DNA of 64,000 nt from Bradysia coprophila (Eukaryota > Arthropoda > Insecta > Diptera > Sciaridae). The position numbers and the translations under genes were made by a program. The notes below the pieces were generated by a model, which did not search any database, was not told where the DNA came from, and saw only the letters and a program-made list of their open reading frames with translations. Where the stretch lies: assembly GCF_014529535.1 (NCBI RefSeq), contig NW_023503555.1, positions 1,674,001 through 1,738,000 on the forward strand, written 5' to 3'. Shown piece by piece: positions 48,701-61,800 of the stretch. The first letter of the stretch is position 1. Each line of letters starts with the position of its first letter.

Positions 48701-51130
48701 TGCTAGTCGAATAAGTGGTCTTCCGCACCTGCTACCTTAAAAGCTATCTGTGAGACTAAAACTGTGAGCAGGTCTACTTCATGGTGAACCAAAAGTTTGC
48801 GAGCTTGTCGTTTTAGCTTCACATACGCAGAAAGAATGAACACCGACTAACAACCATGTCATTTACGCGCCGTTTTGCAAGACAATTGATTTTTTTTCCT
48901 ATACCAGGGATGGACCTGTTCTGAGTCTTAGTCCTGACATATAAAAGAAATTCTGTTCTTATGTGGATTATGGTCGATGATACAGTTCAATGCGACTTAT
49001 TATATTCAAATCACATGCAATGGAAGCGAGTCGTCTTATCATGTACACTACTCGTTAGCATTGCAGAGAGTAATGACTAAAGTCCATCAAGGTTACTACA
49101 ATAAATGGGAACCAATTGACAATTGAAGTAGACAGTAACGTTATCAAAGGAAAAGTTGATTTTTCTTTAGAAATATAAGGAACATGGCTATGATGATCAT
49201 CCTATACTCATTTGTAAGCAAGTCATGCGTCACATAATAGTTCAATAAGATTTTTCTTTAAAAAATTTAAAATATTCCATAAAATAAAACACCAAATCGC
49301 ACAACCATTCATTCTCTTACGCACTCACTAAAAAATTAGATTTATAAAACAAACAAAAATTTTAGGAATGATTAAGAAACCAATTTTGAGCTGAATCATT
49401 CAGCTGTTTTTAGTGTACAAACACGCGTGTTTTCGTGATAATACAACGTGTGTTACACCAAATCACGGTATTGTAACGTGACAAACATTATTGTCGTTTT
49501 TGCCTTTTAAAATATCAATAAAAATGTAAGTTGTGCAGCACAACTTATGCTTAGTGCTTTCTTATTTTACTCCTTATTCCTTCAGATGGAGATCGGGATC
49601 AATAACTGATTTCAACTGATTAATCGTAGTATGAACCAGGAATTTCTCCAACGTAAAGTTGGTCGAGTAGTAGGCTTGACTTTAAACAATGTTGATAAAA
49701 CAGGACTACAAGACATAACAAGCTTTGAAGAAACTTTCGATCACCTCATACGTATCAAACTTGATTCAAATTAGAATCTAACGTTTGCAACCTAATGCTC
49801 AAAGATTCTGGAAGAAGCACAAAAATTCACAAAAAAATTTGTGTCAACCCGAGAGCCAAATCAATGGAAATTTAAGGACATTTTTGCAGTGACTATTTTT
49901 ACATATTTGCTAAATTTTCCAGAAATTTCCAAAAAAATCATTTTTCCGAAAACATTTTTGGGAAAATTAAGAAAAAATTAGGAAAAACCTCGAAAAATAT
50001 AGGAAAATTCATAAAATATTGGAAAATTTTTTCTCAAAAGTAGTCAATGCATTTCAATTTGGATTGATTTCTGAGATCGATTTTTCTTTCCCGACCACGA
50101 ATTACACTACGGAATGAAGTTAAAATTTTGATTTAATTTAAATCTTCAAATTTTATTCATATCATCAACCAGTTGCACAATCTCATATCATTGAACAAAC
50201 AAATATTTTTCTTTCTGTATTTAATGCTTGCCATTTTGAAAAACGCTAGTCTTTTTGCTATAAACATTTACGTCATATTTAATAAATAATAAAAAGTGAA
50301 AAAAATATGCGAAAAATGCAATGAATTAACGTTAAACGTGAAAATTTATTGAACAAAAAAAAATTACTAATTTCGACTAACACATTTGTTTGCCACATCT
50401 TCTCCACTTTTTTCACCCAACACATCATTCTTCATTTTTTTAAATCAATATTTGCGGATATTAATTCAGCAAAGGAAAAACTTTTTTAGACCACAAACTT
50501 TAGATTCCCCTATCAATCATTCACATATCACCTGCATCATAATACATACACCCCGCAACCACTCAAAACATCATTGATCATTGCTAAAGAATATAAAATT
50601 ATAAAATAAAAAAAAACTTAAACTTAAACAATATTTATCACAAAATTCGAAAGTGAAAAAAAAAAACAGAATTTCTATTTCTACAATTTCTACAATTAAA
50701 ACTTTAAAAAAAAAAATGAAAAAAGTAGTGGAAAATATATTTTGATTTAAGAATTGAATGTTTTTTTAAGGTGTAGTGTAATGAAACTTAAAAATAAATT
50801 TAATTAAAGTTTTACGTTTTAAGGAGACAAGTCCCAAAGGAAAAGTGAGATCTTTTTTCTTTTGGGAAAAACTACTACTACTATTATTGCATCAATAAAT
50901 CGATCAAAAATAAACTAAAAATATTCTTTTCATTTCAACTACATTGTGGAGTAGTGGGAGTCGTGACTGGTTTGAAACTGCCACCCACTGGTAAAAAAAA
51001 TCAATTTTTCGGCTGAAGCGAAACAGACCTCACCGCATTTTGAGTCCATCATAAGGTTACGGATTTTATTGACGTTAATATTTGAGCATAATAGTAAGCC
51101 ACAAAAAATGTTTTAAAATACTATTACATG
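45760..51130. other. Gene-poor region after SPoCk
   Basis: No coding exon is recognised. Contains the 18-bp tandem repeat listed separately, several A-rich runs (for example 50345-50370 and 50640-50720), and an AT-rich GGAAAA/TTTTCC stretch at 49910-50035. The short open frames have no family likeness. Confidence 0.4.
46293..46397. repeat. 18-bp tandem repeat, about 6 copies
   Basis: Unit CGTGACACCACGTGCATC with exact 18-bp spacing; the first two copies are more diverged. Each good unit contains the palindromic E-box CACGTG. In 46.3 kb, downstream of SPoCk. Confidence 0.85.
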
Positions 51131-51235
51131 ACTGGGATAAAACGATGACAAGTTTTCGTGTGAATTTTGTTGATCCGAGACGAAGCCGAGGTCAATAAAC
51201 ACACGATAACGAGACTTTTCATTTTTATCCCTAGT
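51131..51235. mobile_element. Hairpin element of the AACTAGGG family, copy 2
   Basis: Arms: ACTGGGATAAAACGATGACA at the left and, from the right, ACTAGGGATAAAAATGAAAA. The loop carries TTGTTGATCCGAGACGAAGC followed by CGAGGTCAATAAACACACG. Shares ends and core with 38619-38719 and ends with 54652-54764. Confidence 0.6.
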
Positions 51236-51333
51236 TATTCCCTTGACTGAAAGTCATGGGTCTTACGGATGATAAACACTCTAAAATGTTTGTCACACAA
51301 TGTTCACTACTATGATTGAAAATACTTGAACTT

Positions 51334-51790
51334 TTTTTTAATTGACGGGTAATTAAATTCCTGAGGTTGGTTTCGAAGATGGGTTATAACGGACCGGTGA
51401 TCTCTGAGATATTCCTAAAAGAATTTTTGTCTTGTCGCTTGATAACACGATAACTCGAGTAATTTTCAATGGATTTCCAAAAACTTTTTTTTGTTCGACG
51501 GGGAATTACATTCCTGAGGTTAAGTTCGGAGATGGGTTATGAAGGACGGGTGATCTCTGATATATTCTTAAAAGAATTTTTGTCTTGTCGCTTGATAACA
51601 CGATAACTTGAGTAATATTCAATGGATTTCAAAAACTATTTTTTGTTCGACGGGGAATTACATTCCTGAGGTTAAGTTCGAAGATGGGCTATAAAGGACG
51701 GGTGATCTCTGAGATATTCCCAAAAGAATTTTTGTCTTGTCGCTTGATAACACGATAACTTGAGTAATTTTCAATGGATTTCCAAAAAAA
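51334..51790. repeat. 153-bp tandem repeat, three copies
   Basis: Three adjacent units marked by TTCCTGAGGTT at 51358, 51511 and 51663 (periods 153 and 152). Each contains GGGTGATCTCTGA and TTTTTGTCTTGTCGCTTGAT. Copies 2 and 3 are closer to each other than to copy 1. No coding content. Confidence 0.85.
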
Positions 51791-52107
51791 AAACAGATTA
51801 TCTGTCTAAATAATAGTCTCCCTATCATACGGAGTAATTTTCGACTTTCCAAGAAAATGTTGTTTGATAAGTACTGAAATAACTCGGGCTAATTTCGTTA
51901 ATGGAAAATACTGAAGTAATAATCTGTTATTTATTCCGAAAAGACTTTTATGTGTCATTTATTGTTGTCTATGCTAGAAAAAAATCAACGAGTGTGAACT
52001 CACACGAGTTGCATACTTTTTTCATGATCAAAAGAGGCCGAGTTTCAGTAGATTTAATTGCTAAAAAAATTCTCATAATTTAGAAAATTTAAACGAACGT
52101 GAAAATT

Positions 52108-52175
52108 GAACAAGTGTGGACTTTGCGGCCAGAGCGAAGCGAGGGCCGTAATCCACACGAGTTTCATTTTTGTTC
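52108..52175. repeat. Small hairpin with GC-rich loop
   Basis: Arms GAACAAGTGTGGA and its inverted partner around a loop GCGGCCAGAGCGAAGCGAGG. Shortly downstream, TTCGTAACTTGACAGTT occurs twice direct (52295, 52378) and once inverted (about 52419). Confidence 0.5.
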
Positions 52176-52439
52176 AAAACATAATCAAGAAATCTTTTCA
52201 CCACCGTTTATAGCAGACAACGGGACTTTCTGAAAAATTTTTTGGAATATAATAGAACGAATGCGCAATTTATAAGAAAATAAGAATTTAAGATTTCGTA
52301 ACTTGACAGTTGTCATCTTAAAAGTTACGAATCGTATGGACAGAGTGCAGATTTTCGTATTTTCGTAACTTTAAAGAATTCGTAACTTGACAGTTCTTGT
52401 AGGATTTTATACACGCAACCGTCAAGTTACGAATATTTA

Positions 52440-54650
52440 TTCAGTCAGTCAATGGACCTGACCCACCCATAAGGTGGGGCCTAGTGTAATGGATTTTACA
52501 TGCAGAGAGCGTCGAAAGTAGTGCTTGATACATAAAAAGTATGGTATTCGACGCATGTAAAATACAATTTTTATGTGTTATACTTCCTTCCTTACGTTGT
52601 AAAGTTACAACATTGTTAAGAGTTTTATGCAAATTACGGCAGTTAAGTAAGTAAGTCATGGTAGCACGAGTTGGGGTGACACAATTGTATCAAAAAATTA
52701 ATTGTTGGAGAAACTGGATGGGTATAACACATATCGACTCGAACAGGCTCTGGTCTTGCTAGTATTTCTGAGACCATTTCCATTTAACTTTGAACCAATA
52801 ATGAAAATATTTCATTCAGTGGGAACATTTAGATAAATAAGAATCGATGAATGGATGTTTTCCATGGAAACGACAAGAAAGAAGTCGATACAATGAACGA
52901 AAACAATTCAATCAAAATAAAAGGACAAAGGATGGATGAAGAAGGATAAGAAAGAGATTTTATTTTGACTTAAGAATTTGTTGTAAGAAGTATTTGCAGA
53001 GTCAAGTCCCACCAAAACGAAATCATTTTTTGAACATTGACTTTAACAAACAAATTTTGCACGCAACACTACAGAAGATCACTAAGCACCAAATTTGTTC
53101 AATAAGAATCTAAATTCTTGTCTCAACACTTGCACACTACACAATAACACAGCATCAAATCCACGTCCAAAAAAAAACTATCTTTTCCAATGAGAAAACA
53201 ATAACCAACGAAATAGAAAGTTCCTTTTTAATTTTAATTTAATTCAAAAGCGCGTTAATCATCCAAACATTCACCAGTAACGTATGACGGCACTCAATGT
53301 TCGTATACTATTCATGAAACTTAAACGAATTATTATCAGCGTCGACTTAACGGATGATTTTGTTTATCGAGCGACACGCAATGTAACAAAGTTAAATTAG
53401 CTGCAATAAGCTCTTAATTACTCGTGTCTAATATTGTAATCAGACAATTTCCAGACAATACAAGGTGATAACGTTGAGCGAGTGAAAACAGACGACAAGT
53501 GTTTCAAAGATTGTAAAGTTTTCTATTTCTTTTTATTAAAATTAGTGCTACGGTTTGGATTGGAAATAAATAAATGGAAATAAAGCTACAGAACTACAGC
53601 TGAAGCCACAACAATGATCATTTTGCCAAATATTACTATTTGTGTATTGCTATGCGGAAAGATGCTAAAGTATTTTTAACTCCCGCATCGTCGTGACATT
53701 ACTGATTAATTTAAAAAAAGAACTTACTGTAAGACAACAAACGCTGAACAGCGCATGTACTAAGTATTTATATACCCGGTGAGTTACTTATGTGCTTAAG
53801 TTGATTTGGTTGAACAATTGAACATTCATAATAACAACTGTTTAGTGAATTCAAACGTGACTAAAATCTTAGATTCGAAAGAAGTTTCATAGGTTTATAT
53901 GGATGATTAAGTTTTAGAAAATTGAGTCAACCATTCAAGTTAATTGATGTTTTTGATGCTGCTAGACTTCTATGGTTTAGCACCTGAGATAGGTGTACAT
54001 ATCCTCATTGATTGTCCTCTTTACACCAGGCATCTCTGGATGGAAGACGCCTTATCGATTTCCTGCTGAAAACTGGAAAATTCCGGTAACAGTAGAAGGA
54101 GTAAAGGTTGGGAGTAGGAAACAAAGGATCTTTGATCTGGGCTTCTGCTTTCATTTATTGGAAATCCTATCCAAACTCTGATCTGTTATCTATCTAGATT
54201 TTATGAAAGTGTATGAAATGACGAAGCATCCAAGTCAACTGACGAAAATAGCCAAGATGATACCAAAAATAGAATTTAAGTATAAATTATGAAAAATACA
54301 CACGAGCTTATATCGTCACTTCACGTTCGAGCGTGTGTCAGGCGGATCAATGAACAGTAAAAATGTAAACAGATAATGCTATTGTGCTGAACAAAATGTT
54401 TATTTACTTAATTTATCTCAAGTAATTAATGTGGTTCATCATAAAGGCAGTAAGTGTTTCGTAGGATGAATGAAGCTGTACTGCTTGCTGTGTTATTGTA
54501 AAATTTACTAGAGATTCAGCAATTATTACGTAATTTGCACTCACATCTGGACTGGTAATTATTATTATTAACATGCGTGTCAATCGAAAAATGTTCATTA
54601 CATAAAATGACATTAACTTTTGATGGCCTTAGCATGCAAAGTGCAACATT
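52440..54650. other. Intergenic, no gene seen
   Basis: An inverted pair ATTTTACATGC...GCATGTAAAAT at about 52492-52565 encloses a short palindromic stretch. Otherwise featureless AT-rich DNA. Confidence 0.4.
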
Positions 54651-54651
54651 T

Positions 54652-54764
54652 AACTAGGGTGTAATAGTGAAAAGTCACGCTTACGTGTAATCATTGACTT
54701 CGGCTTCGCCTCGGATTAACAAAAATTCTCGCTAAGCCTGGCTTTTCACTTTTCCTCCCTAGTT
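54652..54764. mobile_element. Hairpin element of the AACTAGGG family, copy 3
   Basis: The left end AACTAGGGTGTAATAGTGAA and the right end, read inward, AACTAGGGAGGAAAAGTGAA. The loop has GACTTCGGCTTCGCCTCGG. Ends match the copy at 51131-51235. Confidence 0.65.
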
Positions 54765-54769
54765 ATATA

Positions 54770-55718
54770 AATGACTATAAATAATCCGACAGTAAAAGTT
54801 CTGCAGTGGGGTGGCATGTCATAAAAAAATCCTTTGCACCTATCCCGTATTCCGTACTATATCGACTCTTGCTACTACTTAATATGACAAAAAAAATAGA
54901 TTTCCATGCATGTGAACAATGAACATAATTCAACAGTTCTTTCTGTAAATGGACAATGTATACAATTTAATAGAGTTTAATCTCATAAAGGCATCGAACC
55001 GCTCTATCAGCGACCGCTTTAAACATTTAATCTTCGTTTATTGAATGGGAAATTCCATGGTGCGATTTTTATTCGGAACAATACAGCGATAAAATCGCGT
55101 ACATCAACAATACAATGTTATTTCCTAGCATATACCTTTTTATGTTGTAAAAAAAACGTGAAAAGAATTCGATGGGTCAGATGTAGGATCGGCGTGGAAA
55201 GACAGAATATGTAAGGAGCGATTGTTCAAAGACTTTTTTGTTTTAGTTAAACAGTTTAACTTAAACTCCCATTAATAAATGTTAGGCTTCACCGTTTCGG
55301 TCGTTATTACATATTGAAGAGCTAATCTTTCACTGATGGGAAGTAAATATTAGGATAGAATAGAATCTATTACTGGAATTGATCAAAGTATTTTCAACAG
55401 ATTAAATAAAATCTTTTACTTCATTTAGTCTAACATATGGATTTTTCTGTACAAGATTACGGGCGTCAGAGCTCGTTACTATTTTTTGTCTTCTGTTAAT
55501 AACTGAAGGCAATGGTGTGTAAGACTTTACCTGACGACTATCCAATCGAAACAAGGTTGCACCCTTTTCCTCAGCCAAAAAAAAGTCAGAGAAAGTAGGA
55601 GATAATGACTACTTTTCTGCACCTTCCGGTTAAAATGTTTATCAAGAAATGGTTACACATAACGAATAAGTGATTTACATAGCCACAAGTCTTTAAACCC
55701 TTATGTAGGACGATAATG
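54770..55718. other. Intergenic, no gene seen
   Basis: AT-rich non-coding DNA. A GAGAAAGTAGGAGATAATGAC block at about 55588 recalls the ends of the 1140/18540 repeat family. Confidence 0.35.
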
Positions 55719-57573
55719 TTAGTGCGGCGGGTCCATGGCTTTGTAAAGACATAAAAATAGTGCAAATTATAGTACTTTGAACCAGTAATTAATGTTGAAA
55801 CGTAGATTTTAAAAACAATTACTAGCCCTTAAAAAACCCACCGTTAACCCCTCCACCCCTTTTCAAAGTTTTCTGTGCAGAGGCAACTTTAATGAATTAT
55901 TGTGAACTGATTTCTTCACATATTATAGTGATATATATAGCTCAAATGAAATCGGAAGGTTCAAGTAAAGGTTTTTTTCAGGATCTTAAAATTTTCCAAA
56001 ATTTTCCGATTTTCCACAGATTTTCCAATTTTTTTTCAGAGATAGTTTTTAATTTGAAGGTTAAATTTAAATATCTTCAAAAAAAATTTGAAAATAAAAA
56101 TTTCTTTTTGGAGTATTGTTTAGTATTTAATTCGCCACCACTTTCCCAAAGAAACCACTCTTAGATTTTTCCAAACCTAGCTGCCAGCTGCCATTTTCGT
56201 GTTAAATTTGAGCCATTTTGAATGAATTTTTTTGGTCAAAAAAACTTTTTTTAATTTTTTTAAGGTCGAAGCATTATAATTTGATCGATTCTATTCATTT
56301 TTAAATAATTGTAGTTTTTCAAGAAGTCATTTCGAAAACATTACAGTATAAAAGCTTACACATGCGCATTAGAGCTGTTTACTCGCGGTATACCTGCGGG
56401 TAATCCGTTCAAATGCACGTGTCTAAGCTTTTATACTGTAATGTTTTCGAAAAGATTTCTTCGAAAACTACAATTATTTAAAAATGAATTAAATTAGTAG
56501 AATCGATCAAATTATAATGCTCCGACTTTACACTGAAAATTTTCTCAAATTAATTTTGGACCAAAATGCACTGAAAATTTTCTTATATTAATTTTGGACC
56601 AAAATGCAATAAAAATTTTCTCATATTAATTTTGGACCAAAATGCACTGAAAATTTTCTCAAATCAATTTTGGAACAAAATGCACTAAAAATTTTCTCAT
56701 ATTAATTTTGGACCAAAATGCACTGAAAATTTTCTTATATTAATTTTGGACCAAAATGCAATAAAAATTTTCTCATATTAATTTTGGACCAAAATGCACT
56801 GAAAATTTTCTCAAATCAATTTTGGAACAAAATGCACTAAAAATTTTCTCATATTAATTTTGGACCAAAATGCACTGAAAATTTTCTCAAATTAATTTTG
56901 GATCAAAATGCACTGAAAATTTTCTCATATTAATTTTGGACCAAAATGCACTGAAAATTTTCTCAAATTAATTTTGGACCAAAATGCACTGAAAATTTTC
57001 TTATATGGTTTTGGACCAAAATGCACTGAAAATTTTCTCAAATTAATTTTGGACCAAAATGCACCGCAAATTTTCTCAAATTAATTTTGGACCAAAATGC
57101 ACCGAACATTTGAACGGATTACCCGCAGGTATACCGCGTGTAAACAGCTCTAATGCGCATGTGTAAGCTTTTATACTGTAATGTTTTCGAAATGATTTCT
57201 TGAAAAACTACAATTATTTAAAAATGAATAGAATCGATCAAATTATAATGCTTCGACTTTATTTAAATTTAACCTTCAAATTAAAAACTACACCTGAAGA
57301 AAAATTGGAAAAACTGTGGAAAATCTTTCAATTTTGGAAAATTTTAGGATCATGAAAAAAAGCTTGGACTTTCCTTTTTCATTTGAGCTATGTATCACTA
57401 CGATAGGTGAAGAAATCAGTTCACAATAATTCATTAAAGTTGCATCTACACAGAAAACTTTGAAAAGAGGTGGAGGTGGGTTTTTTAAAATCTACGTTTC
57501 AACATTAATTACTGGTTCAAAGCACACAATTCTACTATAATTTGCACTATTTTTATGCTATGGACCCGCACTA
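55719..57573. mobile_element. Foldback element, 1.85 kb, with a minisatellite loop
   Basis: Long inverted arms: TTAGTGCGGCGGGTCCATGG at the left pairs with CCATAGCATA.. through GGGTCCATAG.. at the right. The arms continue through matching blocks (AATAGTGCAAATTATAG, TGTGAACTGATTTCTTCAC, CTCAAATGAAA, GGAAAATTTT). Further in, 56263-56415 pairs with 57108-57255 (GCGGTATACCTGCGGGTAA and TAAGCTTTTATACTGTAATG). An extra copy of the last block at 56416-56528 gives the left arm its own hairpin. There is no long ORF. Foldback elements of this shape are known in flies; the family here is not identified. Confidence 0.8.
56534..57107. repeat. 38-bp minisatellite, about 15 copies, with a 152-bp higher-order unit
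   Basis: Unit of the form TTAATTTTGGACCAAAATGC followed by ACTGAAAATTTTCTCATA (38 bp). The GGACCAAAATG core is nearly invariant, while the CTCATAT/CTCAAAT/CTTATAT part varies. Positions 56569-56720 and 56721-56872 are identical over 152 bp by eye (four units), which shows a recent duplication of a four-unit block. It forms the loop of the foldback element. Confidence 0.88.
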
Positions 57574-58826
57574 CCTAGTCTTGCTTTATCCGTGGTACAA
57601 AAAGCTCTGATGAAAATATAGAAAAACGTGTTCACCACCTCTATATCAACTTTGAATCACAGATAGCTTCAATTTCAGTTCCATATAACACATTCGAAGT
57701 TTAGTGGTTTTTAGTGATGTGGCAGAACATTTTCACATGTATGAAAGTCTTTATAACGTCGTCGTTAACGGTCGGTGTACCTAAGCCTGGTGGAGCCTGG
57801 TGGCTAAATGGGCCAAAATGCAGTCAGCGATTTCGACATTGCACAGAGAATTTTCAGAGACTTTGACGATACAGTAAGGAATTTGTTATCGTCTTATTCC
57901 TTCGTCAAGCGAGTCGCCACCGGTCAGCAGTGGGTTTAGATATTTTAATTTTATAAGTTGGCACACATGCATTGGTACATTACACCACCTGAAAACCCGT
58001 GGTTCCACCTACGTAATAAGTGATCTATCCTTAATCTATTTTCAACGAAGGTTGAGGCGCTTGCGGAAAAAATGTCGATACTTAGAAGAACAAATGGCAC
58101 TAGAAAGTGGTAACAACAAAACGTAGCAGAAACAATATCCTTCTTATCGTTGAAAAAAAGCGAGAAAAGCGTGTTAGTTAGTTTAATGTGTGGAGATGAT
58201 GCTACATGTAGCCGCCCATAGATTCATATAGCAGCTACAGATTAATTTAATTATAAAGCAAGAAGCTACATTTTGCTAATAACTTACTGTTGTCGATAAC
58301 AGACGAATACTAGTACAGCGATACACAAACAATAAAGGGTGTTTGCAAATTTAAAAAAAAAAACTCGTTTTGCTAGTTTTGATCTTTATCTATACAAAAT
58401 CATCCCAACGGAAAAATATTTCAAAACATTTCGAACAAAAACGGCTATATGCCCAAAGGAACGCGATTTAATTAAGAAAATTATTTTCGGTGTAATTATT
58501 GAAACACTTTGTTAGCTACCTCCAAACATGATGTTGAGTGGAAGAACGCAGCTGTGTAAAAGAAACGAAAAAGGGTTGTGAAAATGTGAAAGCCAAAAGG
58601 AAAAACTGTGGGGGATGGGGTGGTGTTACTACTGACATTAATTTAAATGCGGAAAATACGTTAACGAAAGCAAATGGAAAAAGGTTGAACGACTTAACCG
58701 AATTAGACTGTTAAATAAATAAATGTTTTTGTTTTCCATTTAATTAATATTGACGATGTTAATGATGTTTATTACGGCGATTAAAATCACAATTAAGTTT
58801 CCTTAATAATGTTTCACCCCGTACAG
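57574..58826. other. Upstream region of the sugar transporter
   Basis: No coding exon. Contains the 3' splice acceptor GTACAG at 58821-58826 just before the start codon, so at least one untranslated exon must lie upstream, but I cannot place it. Confidence 0.4.
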
Positions 58827-58828
58827 CA

Positions 58829-61800
58829 ATGACACCCGCGGAAAAGGAAAGTCAGACCAAGAGCACAACTGAGATGTCACACAGCTCGAGCGGAAATAAT
58901 GATTACAAAGACGATTTAACATCCGAAACATCATCACTTCACTTATATCATAATGAATGGGATGAACGGCAATTAGAACCGGTTCAGCCCACAAAATTTA
59001 ATTTTAAAGACTCAGTTCCGCAAGTAAATTTCATCATAATGAGCTGAATGACCTGTTCTAAGAATTAAATTAAATTCAGAGCTTAGCCACCGGTATAGTC
59101 AATTTGGTAGTAATTCAAGCTGGATTCAATATGTCCTATTCAGCTATTCTTCTACCACAACTGTTAGATCCAACGAGCGACATTCATGTAACACGAGATG
59201 AAGCATCTTGGATAGGTAAATGAACATTGCGAACACACATGAACAAACGAAATTCCAAATCGACCATGTAACATTTCAGCCTCGTTGGTAACGATATCAC
59301 TCCCAATAGGCTCATTAATCGTCGGACCGTTAATTGATCGATTCGGTCGTAAGCCAATTGCAATATTAACAACGGTACCATTTCTAATTAGTTGGATATT
59401 AATTGCTACATCGAAAAATGTTGGTACCATTTACGCGGCCCGTATATTAGCTGGCATGGCTGCAGGTATGTAAATACTTTGCAAATTAATTTAGAACCAA
59501 AATTCAGTTGCGGTTTTTTATGATTATCCACAGGACTGACGACAGTAGCTCTAATTTATGTGAGTGAAATAACTCATCCGAAAATTCGTCCAGTTTTACT
59601 CTGTTTGAATAGTGTGTACGTTTCGTTGGGGATTCTGTTGACATGTGTATTGGGTATGTTTTTTGGTTGGCGTGCCATAGCTGGGATTTACGCTGCTATT
59701 ACGGTAAGCCATTCTGCAAATGAAACATTTCAAATTGTAAAGTTATTTCGGATTTTCCATAAGATTGTCAGTGGTATGCTGATGTTTGTTCTGCCGGAAT
59801 CACCTCGGTGGCTGTTTATATTTCGGCCGAATAATTTTGAACGGACAAATAAGTCATTACGATGGATTTATCGACGGTATGATGTAAGCAACGATTTTTG
59901 TTTGTTTATTTTTCGTTTTCTATTTGATTGGTTTTATTTGTTATAGTGCGACCGACACTTTTTGCTTTTTCTATAAATATTTTTACTAGATTCACAGATA
60001 AAAATAGTTTGTTCAAATTCTATCAAGCAGACATTCAAATAGTATATTCGCTCATTCGGGCGAAGGGGGACTACATATGAATAGTTAAATACAGTAACGG
60101 GATGTGTCACATTAGCGAATTATAATAAAAATGAAATTTCTTTCGTTTATCTACATTTCGAATAGTCTTCAGACATGTCCCGTTTCTGCATTAAACTATT
60201 CCTATTAAGTCGTACCCTAAGCTTATTTAGCACTGTTTCACATACTTCTACGAATGGTATAACACTATCTTGTGTACAATTTGACTAGCCTCAGGTAAAT
60301 CACATATAAGCTGAATAATCCCTCGTCAACGATATAAGAATGAAAAAACGAATGAATGAAGAATGAACTTTTGGCTAAAATACACTTCTACCTCATGTGA
60401 CCCTGATCCCATATGAACCCCTATGTTGTAGAAAAGACAATTGTTTTGTTGATCGGCGAGCTATGATTCACTTCAGCAGGTCATACTCTTCAATGAGTAT
60501 ATAGAAAAGAAACGGGCAAGATAGGCTTATCCCCATGTATACCAAGAAAGGTCACAAAAGTTTACCTAGACAAATGAATTCCAGCTAATAAAACTTTGAT
60601 CTTTTGTGATAGAAGCCTACTCACAAGTGTTATTTTAGGCAACAAGCCGAAGGTATTGAGGCATAGAACTACATTTGTTGAGAAGCAATTACCGAAGCAT
60701 GTTGCTCAAAAACACTCGAGTGAGCTGTCTAGTATCACAAGGTTGTTTCCATGCTATTGAAATAGCAGTATCTAATGTATTCTGGCTTATTGCCTGCCCC
60801 ATGCGATTTGATTTCGAGTAGTGGTGCCCGAGCCTCGCTTGTCCTTAGAAGTCGGCGCCCCTGATCATAAAGTAATTCACGTAAAACGAACCGAAAATAT
60901 TCTTCAAGTAATGGATCATTTTCGCAGCGGGTAAACTGCTGTCTAATGGTCAACTTTCGCATAGGGCAGTCAATAAAAAATATTTCTTTGTGAAGCTTTC
61001 CGAATAAGTGGACCAAAGCCGAAGTTGTTTGAATTCAATTTTTTTATTGTTTTGGGAATTTTGTTAAAGTACAGCTTTTAACGATCAATCAGTACACTTA
61101 AGGGATTTTGGTCCCAACCCCATTAAGTTACAAACAATCTGAGTAGGTGTACACGGTGTACACAAACAATGAAACAAAAACATTGCTTGATTTACAGATG
61201 TACCAACAGGAATTGGAGCATGTGTATCAGCAACCATTAATAAAAGAAAATGCCGTCAATGCTCCCAGCGAATCTGCATGGTACGAAATTTATTTGCAAC
61301 CTCGAGTGTATAAGCCGCTGATTATTTTACTGCTGATATTTGTGTTTCAACAAATGTCGGGAGCGTATGTCATCATATTTTACGCCGTGAATATATTTCT
61401 GGAAATTGGGGGAAATTTCGGAGAAGGCCTTAATGAGTATGGTGCTCTCGTGCTGTTGGGTTCGGTTAGATTTATTATGTCAATAGCAACATCCATGTAA
61501 ATACCGTCGATGGGGAATGTTCACGAAATTTGGTTTTATTATCCCAAAATTGTAATCTTAGATTTTCACGTAAATGCGGCCGAAGACCTTTGCTGTTCAT
61601 ATCCGGCATTGGCATGTGTATTTGTACACTAGTTGCTGGTCTGTATATGGCAATTAAGCGAGAACTGGGTAATAAGTCTAATGAAGCCGAGGATAAAGGT
61701 GACAATGATATCATCTTACTGGTCGCCGTTTTGGGCTATGTCACATTCAGTGCGCTTGGGTATTTAGTCATTCCGTGGACATTAATTGGAGAACTGTTCC

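Noticed and set aside
56534..57107. CRISPR-like array
   Set aside because: The repeats are contiguous 38-bp units without unique spacers, in an insect genome and within a foldback element.
60735..61016. 93-codon antisense frame in the transporter intron
   Set aside because: No family likeness and no splice support; treated as chance.
61198..61500. ATG at 61198 as the start of a separate membrane protein
   Set aside because: A TTTACAG acceptor ends directly before it, the phase fits the exon ending at 59883, and the sequence continues the sugar-porter fold.
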